Of a DNA stretch of 64,000 bases, positions 8,354 to 15,136 are shown piece after piece; the stretch's first letter is position 1; each line of letters starts with the position of its first letter. Source of the DNA: Saccharicrinis aurantiacus (GTDB lineage: Bacteria > Bacteroidota > Bacteroidia > Bacteroidales > Marinilabiliaceae); assembly GCF_001660705.2 (NCBI RefSeq), contig NZ_LYBV02000027.1, positions 124,001 through 188,000 of the forward strand. Reading direction: 5' to 3'. The notes below the pieces were generated by a model. The model searched no databases. It had not been told where the DNA came from and saw only the letters and a program-made list of their open reading frames with translations. Position numbers and translations under genes: made by a program.

Positions 8354-8899
8354 TTTCTTATTCTTATCATCTTTTTTTCTTATAATTCTAAATATTAAAA
8401 TCAAGGACATAATTACTAGCAAAAGTACAAGATAGTTCCTTGTCAATTCAAAAGCTTTGCCTTGACTTGTAGAACTTAAATCTACCCATTCTAAATTATC
8501 AATACCTATATATTCATCTTGATTAACAATTTCAACTGCTAGACTTTTTGTTACTACTGCTTTATCGTCAATAAACTTGGCATAATATTGCCTATTATCA
8601 GCACTTTCTATCAATACTGCAAGCTCTTCTATATCATATCCATAACCTAATATTGTATTTACTTCAACAGTATCATATCCTTTATACTTAAATCCTTGCC
8701 CTATTATCTCAAAACCACTATTATCAATAAAACAAAAGCCTCCCTCAAATTCAGGAATAGACTTTGGCCTTACTTGCAAGGTGTTTAAATCACAGAAATT
8801 AAAACTACTCTTACCATAATAAAACAGCTTTCCGTCTAAATAGAATAATGCTATAACTATAGCTAAAATACTTATGAACAAATATCTATTAATTTTCAT
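8336..8899 (-). CDS. Two-helix membrane protein, candidate immunity protein
   Basis: A 187-residue protein with a hydrophobic N-terminal helix (about 6-23), a soluble central part of about 120 residues and a C-terminal helix (about 153-171) followed by a lysine-rich tail. I do not recognise the family. Its start overlaps the 3' end of a toxin-like fragment (8889-9017), the arrangement usual for toxin and immunity genes. Its position in the effector reservoir and membrane placement suggest an orphan immunity gene against a toxin acting at the envelope. The function is inferred only from context. Confidence 0.55.
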   Translation of the reverse strand: MKINRYLFISILAIVIALFYLDGKLFYYGKSSFNFCDLNTLQVRPKSIPEFEGGFCFIDNSGFEIIGQGFKYKGYDTVEVNTILGYGYDIEELAVLIESADNRQYYAKFIDDKAVVTKSLAVEIVNQDEYIGIDNLEWVDLSSTSQGKAFELTRNYLVLLLVIMSLILIFRIIRKKDDKNKKAPRSA

Positions 8900-9017
8900 A
8901 GACTAATGGCAAATCAACCGTTTTGTGTTGTGCGTAGTAATTTTCCCCTGTAAGTTTATTTGTTAACTCAATAGATACGATTTGCTTAGCGCCATCACTA
9001 TTAATTTTAATATTATA
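8889..9017 (-). pseudogene. 3' fragment of a lost effector
   Basis: A 42-codon minus-strand open segment without a start codon, bounded upstream by an in-frame stop (9018-9020). It contains DGAKQIVSIELTNKLTG and ends LPLVYEN at 8889, overlapping the ATG of the next gene by 11 bases in a different frame. That overlap suggests it is the tail of the toxin gene once paired with the 8336-8899 immunity candidate. Confidence 0.55.
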
Positions 9018-9080
9018 TTATTCAGCTATGCAGAGTTTGGGGTTGTGATAACTCTTTGGTCATCAGCTTGACAATTGCAT

Positions 9081-9536
9081 CTATTTAATAAATTCTACTA
9101 TGCAATACTTACTCAGTTCCTTAAAAAATACATCTCGCAAATCTGACCGAATAAAAAGGAATGAAAACTTCTTAACTTGGCCACATTTATCTTTTATTAT
9201 AATATAGTTATCATCTCTCTCAGCTATTTTCCTATGAAGTTGAATTCTTTCAACCTCTGCTAGGTTATACTTAACTATTTTTCTTAGAAGAATGTATTTA
9301 ATAATTATATTATTATGTTCGTAATAAATAATTTTACTTTTAATTAAAAATATGCACCCACTTAATAAAAGCAAAACTAAACTAAATAGAAGTGTAGATA
9401 ACATAATGCCCCCCATTATCACTGGCAATAAACATAATATAGTAACAGCGATTAACTGAAAAGTAAAAATCTTTCTTGAAAAATTTAGAACCATCCTATT
9501 CATCATATATAAAATCATTATAGATAGTAATTCCAT
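9081..9536 (-). CDS. Membrane protein, candidate immunity protein
   Basis: A 151-residue protein with two close hydrophobic helices (about 24-45 and 47-65) followed by a soluble domain with alternating beta strands (YYEHNNIIIKYILLRK, NYIIIKDKCG, FSFLFIRSD) resembling bacterial PH-like domains. The first methionines (MELLSIMILYMMNRM) leave the start uncertain; MNRMVLNFSRK (Met12) is an alternative. It overlaps the end of the upstream effector gene by 19 bp, the usual sign of a toxin-immunity pair. The immunity role is inferred from that context. Confidence 0.6.
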   Translation of the reverse strand: MELLSIMILYMMNRMVLNFSRKIFTFQLIAVTILCLLPVIMGGIMLSTLLFSLVLLLLSGCIFLIKSKIIYYEHNNIIIKYILLRKIVKYNLAEVERIQLHRKIAERDDNYIIIKDKCGQVKKFSFLFIRSDLRDVFFKELSKYCIVEFIK

Positions 9537-10213
9537 CTGAAACTGTTGCAGGAAGCGAATACACCAGTTGGTATCCCTTTATAAAGATCACTTGCTATGA
9601 AAGTTGCATCCCTTAATGCCTTAAAACATGGATTATTATACCCTGGAATACTAGAATCTAATCCAGATAAATTGATTGTAGTATTAGCTAAATTAAGAAA
9701 TCCTATAGCTCTAATTGTCCCTTGAGCCTCAAGAGATGCTCCAAGTGTAGTCAATCCACCAATAACTGCTATAGGCACTTGAACATCTGGTGATGACCAT
9801 TCCCAATTTGTATATCCAGTATTCCCTCCATCTCTATTACCCCATAACGGATCATCTTGATATGCTGGAGCAATTTGTACCCCAAACATAATCCATGGTT
9901 TATATGGACCAAAAGAAAAAAGTTTTTTATTAGAGAACCAAGAAAGAATATCACTTCCTCCTTGGGCATTTCCACCTCCACCATTTCCAAAATAATCAGG
10001 CGAAACAGCTGTGTTATCACGTTTTGCCGCATAATTAGTTTCGGGGTGAAATGATTTTGAAGCCTCTATAAAGGCTTTATTATCTTTTAGTTTAGGGCGT
10101 TCACCATAACTTAACTGAACAGCTTCATCCGAAGTATCAATAAATTGCATTTTTACATATTGGTATCTATCTTGCCCGTGAGGTACAAACCGTGGAGCTT
10201 CGCACGTACCCAT
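9518..10213 (-). CDS. T6SS effector candidate 3 (shared N-domain, start damaged)
   Basis: Carries the shared N-terminal domain (from HMGTCEAPRFVPHGQDRYQYVKMQF) and the glycine-rich linker NGGGGN, then a unique C-terminus of about 150 residues rich in aromatic residues and glycine (for example DPLWGNRDGGNTG). The intact relative at 13344-14195 has 46 more N-terminal residues. Here those codons (LFYVGFVKGAGYAYTL and on) are still open upstream, but the natural start is gone and replaced by the end of the preceding immunity gene, whose stop is in the same frame. Translation must begin inside the domain at 10213 or not at all. The toxin activity is not recognisable. An overlapping immunity candidate follows. 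Confidence 0.6.
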   Translation of the reverse strand: MGTCEAPRFVPHGQDRYQYVKMQFIDTSDEAVQLSYGERPKLKDNKAFIEASKSFHPETNYAAKRDNTAVSPDYFGNGGGGNAQGGSDILSWFSNKKLFSFGPYKPWIMFGVQIAPAYQDDPLWGNRDGGNTGYTNWEWSSPDVQVPIAVIGGLTTLGASLEAQGTIRAIGFLNLANTTINLSGLDSSIPGYNNPCFKALRDATFIASDLYKGIPTGVFASCNSFRWNYYL

Positions 10214-10309
10214 ATGGGCTGGCTTAATTGCTACATCTAATGTATAAGCATAGCCCGCACCTTTTACAAAGCCAACATAGAATAAAAAAGTATTTCTTAT
10301 TTCAGTTTT

Positions 10310-10747
10310 TTAATTATTCCAATTATTAAAGTTCACCTTATATTGCTCTTGTTTCTCTTTAAGTTCAATTCGTGTATTTCTGAAACTAGTTACTAATGTA
10401 ATTGAAATGGTTATGGAAATTACAAAATAGAAGAATAACCAAAAATAATGCGATTTTTTTTTTGTTGACATATATTTGATGTATTCATCATGCCTTTTAT
10501 CTCTTGGAATAATAAAATATATTATATTAAAAATGAATATAACTATTCCAATAACAATTTCACCAGGAAACGAAGATTGGTAGTGGTCAAATATATAATA
10601 GTATATAGTATACCATATACTTATCATAGATGTAAATCCAATCGCACTATATAAACCAAATGCGAATATCCCAATTTGATCATCTTTACTGAATTTTTCA
10701 TAGATACTTAAGAGTAGAAAAAATCCTTTTTTATATAAGTTCATCAT
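10310..10747 (-). CDS. Four-helix membrane protein, immunity candidate (paralogue of 12130-12558)
   Basis: A 145-residue protein beginning MMNLYKKGFFLLLSIYEKF, with about three to four membrane helices (near 27-50, 60-77 and 103-122). It is very similar to the protein at 12130-12558 over its whole length, so the two are recent duplicates. Its ATG overlaps the stop of an effector tail fragment (TAATG, 10745-10749), the typical coupling of toxin and immunity genes. The family is unknown to me. The upstream toxin is now only a fragment, so this gene is probably an orphan immunity gene. Confidence 0.65.
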   Translation of the reverse strand: MMNLYKKGFFLLLSIYEKFSKDDQIGIFAFGLYSAIGFTSMISIWYTIYYYIFDHYQSSFPGEIVIGIVIFIFNIIYFIIPRDKRHDEYIKYMSTKKKSHYFWLFFYFVISITISITLVTSFRNTRIELKEKQEQYKVNFNNWNN

Positions 10748-10944
10748 TAATAATTATATGGATTATATACTCTTGTATTATCAATACGGGCTAATTGATT
10801 ATAATCGGACATGGGATCTAATATAAAATCAGGTGTTGGATGATGTTCTACACGAGTGTTATCATTCTCAAAATAATAGGGCTGTCTGAAATTCCGAGCA
10901 GGTGATGATATAAATGGCATATCCGAAAATGCGGCTTTGTTGTT
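10747..10944 (-). pseudogene. Orphan effector C-terminal fragment, copy 2
   Basis: A 65-codon open segment after an in-frame stop, starting within the shared block at AAFSDMPF. It continues through DFRQPYYF-like sequence and ends HHPTPDFILDPMSDYNQ then NTRVYNPYNY, nearly the same as copy 3. The upstream half of the block present in copies 1 and 3 is replaced by unrelated sequence, so a recombination breakpoint lies at about 10944. The stop overlaps the following immunity gene start. Confidence 0.7.
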
Positions 10945-10989
10945 TTATTTACAGGGCAGAGACCTTATGCACAGCGACGTAGCCAGAGG

Positions 10990-11036
10990 CATACGCCGAA
11001 CGGCTTACATTGTTTAATTCCTACGATGAGCGAGGA
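10990..11036. repeat. Recurrent cassette-junction sequence, copy 2
   Basis: Contains CATACGCCGAAC, TTACATTGTTTA and a GAGCGAGG end, in the same order as near 8305 and 12830. It lies between the 11057-11296 gene and the effector tail fragment. Confidence 0.65.
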
Positions 11037-11056
11037 GAGGATAATATTCACAAAAA

Positions 11057-11296
11057 TTACTTACCTCCCAGCTCCCATATAAGTAACACCATTAAAAAAA
11101 CAACCACTACTCCTATCAAAATATCTCTAAATTCACCCGTACTAGAATTTATAGGGTCATTATTAGAAGAATCACCACCCCTCCATACTGTTAAAAATGA
11201 CATCTTTCCTTTTTTTCTTACGTAAAACAGGAGATTCAAAAAAATCCATCGCGTCAAAACTCCAAAAAACCTAAATAATATAGAACCGTAAAACAT
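11057..11296 (-). CDS. Small membrane protein, immunity candidate
   Basis: A 79-residue protein with hydrophobic stretches at both ends (about 5-26 and 58-75) and a basic plus Ser/Asn-rich middle. It begins 12 bp after the stop of the disrupted effector gene and is read in the same direction, so it is probably the matching immunity gene. The family is unrecognised. The first residues (MFYGSILF) repeat the last residues of the effector (MFYGFD), perhaps a trace of a short duplication at the junction. A shorter start at Met32 would give one helix only. Confidence 0.45.
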   Translation of the reverse strand: MFYGSILFRFFGVLTRWIFLNLLFYVRKKGKMSFLTVWRGGDSSNNDPINSSTGEFRDILIGVVVVFLMVLLIWELGGK

Positions 11297-11308
11297 ACCT
11301 TCATTTAT

Positions 11309-12142
11309 TTAATCAAATCCGTAAAACATCAAAGTACCTGGCGCTATTACATTCCACGCACCATTAAATGAATTCGATTGTCGCACAACATAATTATATG
11401 AACGAATTTGCGCTCCTCCATTTTTTACAGAATTAAGCCCTGTACCTTTGAATGCTTTATTAAATGCACCCGCATTTAGAACATTCTTAGAAATACCTAA
11501 TGTCTTAGTTGCACTTGAGAAAGGTATTATATTTGATATTGTATTAATCCCTGAATTTAACGCTTCGCTCCCCACAACCAATGCTCCGTCAAGATGCACA
11601 GCTGAATTACGCCCAATAGTTAAACTTTGTAATGTTACAACCATATCATCAACAACACCATAAGCTGCTTTACCTACAATGGTCTGACCTACTGAAGATT
11701 CAGCAAATATCTCAAATCAATTAGGCTCATACTGTCGTATCTCACCCTGTTCTGATGGAGTCCAACCCCCTCCCGAACTGGCAACCTCATTTCCACCTCC
11801 ACCATTACCAAAATAATCAGGCGAAACAGCTGTGTTATCACGTTTTGTCGCATAATTAGTTTCGGGTTGAAATGATTCTGAAGCTTCTTTAAAGGCTTTG
11901 TTATCTTTTAGTTTAGGGCGTTGACCATAACTTAACTGAACAGCTTCATCCGAATTATCAATAAATTGCATTTTTACATATTGGTATCTATCTTGCCCGG
12001 GAGGTACAAACTGTGGAGCTTCGCACGTACCCATATGGACTGGCTTAATGGCTACATCTAATGTATAAGCATAGCCCGCACCTTTTACAAAGCCAACATA
12101 GAATAAAAAAGTATTTCTTATTTCAGTTTTTAATGATTCCAA
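11309..12142 (-). pseudogene. T6SS effector candidate 2, interrupted by one in-frame UGA
   Basis: The shared N-terminal domain and Gly-rich linker (NGGGGNEVASSGGG) are read from 12142 until a TGA at 11717-11719. The same frame then stays open to 11309, giving 277 codons with a single stop. The sequence across the stop (QYEPN, stop, FEIFAESSVGQTI) is smooth, so TGA most likely replaced a TGG Trp codon. There is no good start: residues 1-20 of the intact relative are replaced by the end of the upstream immunity gene, and the first possible start is a TTG inside it. The C-terminal part has a hydrophobic glycine-rich region and an unknown terminal domain. Either recent inactivation or a sequencing error could explain the stop. 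Confidence 0.7.
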
Positions 12143-12558
12143 TTATTAAAGTTCACCTTATATTGCTCTTTAAGTTCCATTTTTGTATTTCTTACACCAG
12201 TTGCCAATGTCGAGACTGTGGATATAGTGATAACAAAATATAACAACAACCAAAAATAATGCGATCGCTTTTTACTTGACAGATATTTAAAGTATTCATC
12301 ATTTCTTTTATCTCCTGGAATAATAAAGTATAATAAATTAAAAATAAACGTAACTATTCCAATAACAATCTCACCAGGAAAACCTGGCTGGTAATAACCA
12401 AATATATAATAATAACAAGTGTACCATATACTCATAATATTAAGTATTGCTAATACTGTGTATAACCCAAATGCAAATATCCCAATTTGATCATCTTTAC
12501 TGAATTTTTCATATATACTTAAGAGTAGAAAAAAACCTTTTTTATATAAGTTCATCAT
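12130..12558 (-). CDS. Four-helix membrane protein, immunity candidate (paralogue of 10310-10747)
   Basis: A 142-residue protein that starts with the same 32 residues as its relative at 10310-10747 (MMNLYKKGFFLLLSIYEKF and onward) and differs mainly in the membrane helices and by a short deletion near the C-terminus. About three to four membrane helices are visible. It is translationally coupled to the toxin tail fragment upstream (stop 12558-12560, start at 12558). The following effector pseudogene starts inside its last codons. It is probably an immunity gene kept after its toxin was lost. Confidence 0.65.
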   Translation of the reverse strand: MMNLYKKGFFLLLSIYEKFSKDDQIGIFAFGLYTVLAILNIMSIWYTCYYYIFGYYQPGFPGEIVIGIVTFIFNLLYFIIPGDKRNDEYFKYLSSKKRSHYFWLLLYFVITISTVSTLATGVRNTKMELKEQYKVNFNNWNH

Positions 12559-12809
12559 TAATAATTATATGGATTATATACTCTTGTATTATCAATACGT
12601 GCTGATTGATTATAATCGGACATGGGATCTAATATAAAATCAGGTGTTGGATGATGTTCTACACGAGTGTTATCATTCTCAAAATAATAGGGCTGTCTGA
12701 AATCCCAAGCAGGTGATGGTACAAATGGCATATCCGAAAATGCGGCACTTCCTAAAAAGTAAATGCCAGAAACTGCCCAATCAATTATAACAGGCTGAAA
12801 ATTTATATA
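12558..12809 (-). pseudogene. Orphan effector C-terminal fragment, copy 3
   Basis: The longest copy: 83 codons from YINFQPVIIDW to NTRVYNPYNY, after an in-frame stop at 12810-12812. Further upstream the same frame continues for about 20 codons (NRSAYGTAYIG), so one stop codon separates two pieces of former coding sequence. No initiation codon is available. It overlaps the start of the following immunity gene by one base. The fragment has one hydrophobic stretch and is otherwise unlike any toxin I know. Confidence 0.7.
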
Positions 12810-12828
12810 TTATCCGATGTAGGCAGTG

Positions 12829-12875
12829 CCATACGCCGAACGATTTACATTGTTTAGATGGTTTGCTGAGCGGGG
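12829..12875. repeat. Recurrent cassette-junction sequence, copy 3
   Basis: Carries CATACGCCGAAC, TTACATTGTTTA and CTGAGCGGGGGC, closest to copy 1 at 8288-8353. It directly follows the stop of the 12884-13333 gene. Confidence 0.65.
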
Positions 12876-12883
12876 GCTACCAT

Positions 12884-13333
12884 TCAAATATCTTCTATGT
12901 CGCCCCAGTATATAAAATTAAACCCTTCATTATTGAATTTTTTCTGCTCATCAGCAGTCATTAACATTATGACATAGTTCTCATGGGTAATAGTAGATAA
13001 TATTTCTAAGTTATCCCTAATAAAGGATAGGTCTTCTAAATAATAGTTTTTCCAATCAGCATAGTTCTTTGATTTAACAAAAGCGATAACTTTTTCAGAT
13101 AGTTTATATTTTATACAATAACCGCTAGGGTAAATCTTTTCTTTTCTTTTCTGTATTTCAATAAAAGAGTCTGATAAATCCGAAATTTCTTTCACATTTG
13201 AATAATCTTTTTTTAAGATATTAAACTCAATACTATCGCAATTTGAAACAGCAATATTGACTAATTTTTGCCATCTATCGTTATGTTCTTGACAGAATGT
13301 ACTATCTCCGTAATAACATAATTTTGTATTCAT
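12884..13333 (-). CDS. Soluble immunity candidate paired with effector 1
   Basis: A 149-residue, acidic, cytoplasmic-looking protein with no signal peptide or membrane helix. It starts 10 bp after the stop of the intact effector gene 13344-14195 and so is the probable matching immunity protein. It ends in an acidic, aromatic tail (FIYWGDIEDI), a feature common in immunity proteins that bind basic toxin domains. I do not recognise the family. A soluble immunity protein would imply a cytoplasmic target for the toxin, which is inference. Confidence 0.6.
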   Translation of the reverse strand: MNTKLCYYGDSTFCQEHNDRWQKLVNIAVSNCDSIEFNILKKDYSNVKEISDLSDSFIEIQKRKEKIYPSGYCIKYKLSEKVIAFVKSKNYADWKNYYLEDLSFIRDNLEILSTITHENYVIMLMTADEQKKFNNEGFNFIYWGDIEDI

Positions 13334-13343
13334 AGCTATTTTT

Positions 13344-14195
13344 TTATGGTATAAATATTAATCCATATGAACGCCAATAGATTGGATTTGTAATAATATG
13401 AATCTTGTTAAAATTAATATGCCAAGGAGACATCGAGAAAGATACCATCCCCTTAGGCGGACTCATTGAATGAGCATGTGCTTGAACTCTTAACTCCCAC
13501 CTAGATGAATAAACGCCATTAGTAATTCCTTTAAAGGTTGATAGTTCACCAGCTGTGATAGCCCATGATACAGTATTGCCAAATGCCATTACTCTTTCAT
13601 CACTTATGGTTGGTGTTCCATTCAGGTGAGTAACTTCACTTCGTGGTCCAGAAACTAAAGACTGCCCCAATACCCAAACTCCATCAATAAGATCATACCC
13701 CATTTTTGAGAAGAAGTTAGTATTCTCACTCCAACGATCCATCAAACTTGGTTCATACTGCCTAATTTCGCCCTGTACAGAAGGAGTCCACCCCCCTTGT
13801 GATTTGGCAACCTCATTTCCACCCCCTCCATTTCCAAAATAATCAGGCGAAACAGCTGTGTTATCACGTTTTGTCGCATAATTAGTTTCGGGTTGAAATG
13901 ATTCTGAAGCTTCAATAAAGGCTTTGTTACCTTTTAGTTTAGGGCGTTCACCATAACTTAACTGAACAGCTTCATCCGAATTATCAATAAACTGCATTTT
14001 TACATATTGGTATCTATCTTGCCCGGGAGGTACAAACCGTGGAGCTTCGGACGTACCCATATGGGCTGGTTTAATGGCTACATCTAAAGTATAAGCATAG
14101 CCCGCACCTTTTACAAAGCCAACATAGAATAAACCCACTGCTTTACGTTGAGCAAATTCCTCAGAGCTTATATAGATTTTTTTATAGTTATTCAT
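13344..14195 (-). CDS. T6SS effector candidate 1 (intact shared N-domain)
   Basis: A 283-residue protein and the only intact copy of the shared domain. Residues 1-120 form the domain: MNNYKKIYISSEEFAQRK, GLFYVGFVKGAGYAYTL, IKPAHMG, RFVPPGQDRYQYVKMQFID, QLSYGERPKL. A Gly-rich linker (FGNGGGGN, about 121-128) follows, then WTPSVQGEIRQYEP, a hydrophobic segment (about 160-210) and a unique C-terminal domain with AHAHSMSPP and NPIYWRSYG. The gene lies 87 bp after a pair of Hcp genes and is followed by an immunity candidate, so a secreted toxin is likely. I know neither the N-domain nor the toxin domain; the pattern of one N-domain with several C-termini is that of polymorphic toxins. Confidence 0.65.
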   Translation of the reverse strand: MNNYKKIYISSEEFAQRKAVGLFYVGFVKGAGYAYTLDVAIKPAHMGTSEAPRFVPPGQDRYQYVKMQFIDNSDEAVQLSYGERPKLKGNKAFIEASESFQPETNYATKRDNTAVSPDYFGNGGGGNEVAKSQGGWTPSVQGEIRQYEPSLMDRWSENTNFFSKMGYDLIDGVWVLGQSLVSGPRSEVTHLNGTPTISDERVMAFGNTVSWAITAGELSTFKGITNGVYSSRWELRVQAHAHSMSPPKGMVSFSMSPWHINFNKIHIITNPIYWRSYGLIFIP

Positions 14196-14282
14196 TGCTT
14201 ATGTTTTTAATTATCACCCACTTATAACAATAATAAAAGTATAATTACCTATTTGCAATTATGAGATATGAATCCCTATAAA

Positions 14283-14687
14283 CTAATCAACCCAATGGTT
14301 ATCAAAGCTAATACCGTTTAAGGTAATTTCTTCTGGTGCTATTGTAAAAACACTACTTAAACCACCACCTGTAGAATCAACGCTTCTGTTGAATCCTACG
14401 CAATAAGCATTCGCAAAACTTATTTTTAACGGTGCACTACCTGATTCTATTTTAAAAATAACTTCGCCCTCTTTCATCATCGATTTCATGGCCCAATCGT
14501 ATATATTACTTGGCACTACTTGTGTTATCGATGCATTGATTTGACCACCACGTACTTTATTCTGCGGTTCCCCTTTAGGATCTATACTTTGTCCGAAACT
14601 AATATTAAACTGGCTCAATTCAAACTCCTGCCCATCAATAATTAGCCAGGCCGTTGTGTTACTATCTACTTGTTCTAAATTTATCAT
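14283..14687 (-). CDS. tssD: T6SS tube protein TssD (Hcp), accessory copy B
   Basis: A 134-residue Bacteroidota-type Hcp. It follows the pattern seen in all five copies here: an N-terminal strand, ELSQFNISFGQSIDPKGEPQ and GGQINASI in the middle, WAMKSM with EGEVIF, and a C-terminal EITLNG near residue 125. Hcp forms hexameric rings that stack into the secreted tube; cargo toxins bind the ring lumen or are fused to it. It is the last Hcp gene before the effector reservoir and is 12 bp from copy A, so it may be a dedicated cargo carrier. Confidence 0.85.
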   Translation of the reverse strand: MINLEQVDSNTTAWLIIDGQEFELSQFNISFGQSIDPKGEPQNKVRGGQINASITQVVPSNIYDWAMKSMMKEGEVIFKIESGSAPLKISFANAYCVGFNRSVDSTGGGLSSVFTIAPEEITLNGISFDNHWVD

Positions 14688-14699
14688 AACAAAATGGGT

Positions 14700-15125
14700 T
14701 TAAAGGTTTTTCCAGTTATTTTCAATATTTGTTTCGCCAACAATAATTTTACGAGCACTTAATCGCATTGAAGTGGTAGTATAACTTTTACCTCCTTGCA
14801 CATAATCAATACTCATATCTACACAAGCTGCATCTTCAAACATTATTTTTTCTAATGGCTCGTCGTTAGCGTTACAAACCACTATGGCTCCGCTTTGTAG
14901 GTTGCTCGATTTTAACATCCACTCAAGCATGTTATCCTTTGGTATATTAGGAAATACTATTGATATAGAACCTCCTGTAACTTCGGTTTGGGCTTTTCCG
15001 TTAGAGTCAACCCCTTGTCCGAAACCAAACTCACACTTTGCAAGCTCATAACTATCGCGGTAAAGGCCATTGATACTCGAATCGTCTAATGCGCCAATAC
15101 GTAAAAAACATTTGTGTCCAAACAT
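14700..15125 (-). CDS. tssD: T6SS tube protein TssD (Hcp), accessory copy A
   Basis: A 141-residue Hcp-family protein with SYELAKCEFGFGQGVDSNGK, GGSISIVFP, WMLKSSNLQSGAIVV and the terminal ARKIIVGE-NNWKNL. It starts 11 bp downstream of clpV in the same operon. It differs strongly from the 19659-20048 copy and is closest in style to 27946-28365 (both have a YELxxCxxxF segment near residue 25-30 and end NNWKNL or KNYWN). A mixed tube or an adapter ring at the tip is a reasonable inference. Confidence 0.85.
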   Translation of the reverse strand: MFGHKCFLRIGALDDSSINGLYRDSYELAKCEFGFGQGVDSNGKAQTEVTGGSISIVFPNIPKDNMLEWMLKSSNLQSGAIVVCNANDEPLEKIMFEDAACVDMSIDYVQGGKSYTTTSMRLSARKIIVGETNIENNWKNL

Positions 15126-15136
15126 AGTATAATAAA

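Noticed and set aside
11717-11719. UGA read as selenocysteine
   Set aside because: No hairpin of SECIS type is evident after it and Trp is the simpler residue at this place; no selenoprotein machinery is seen in the window.
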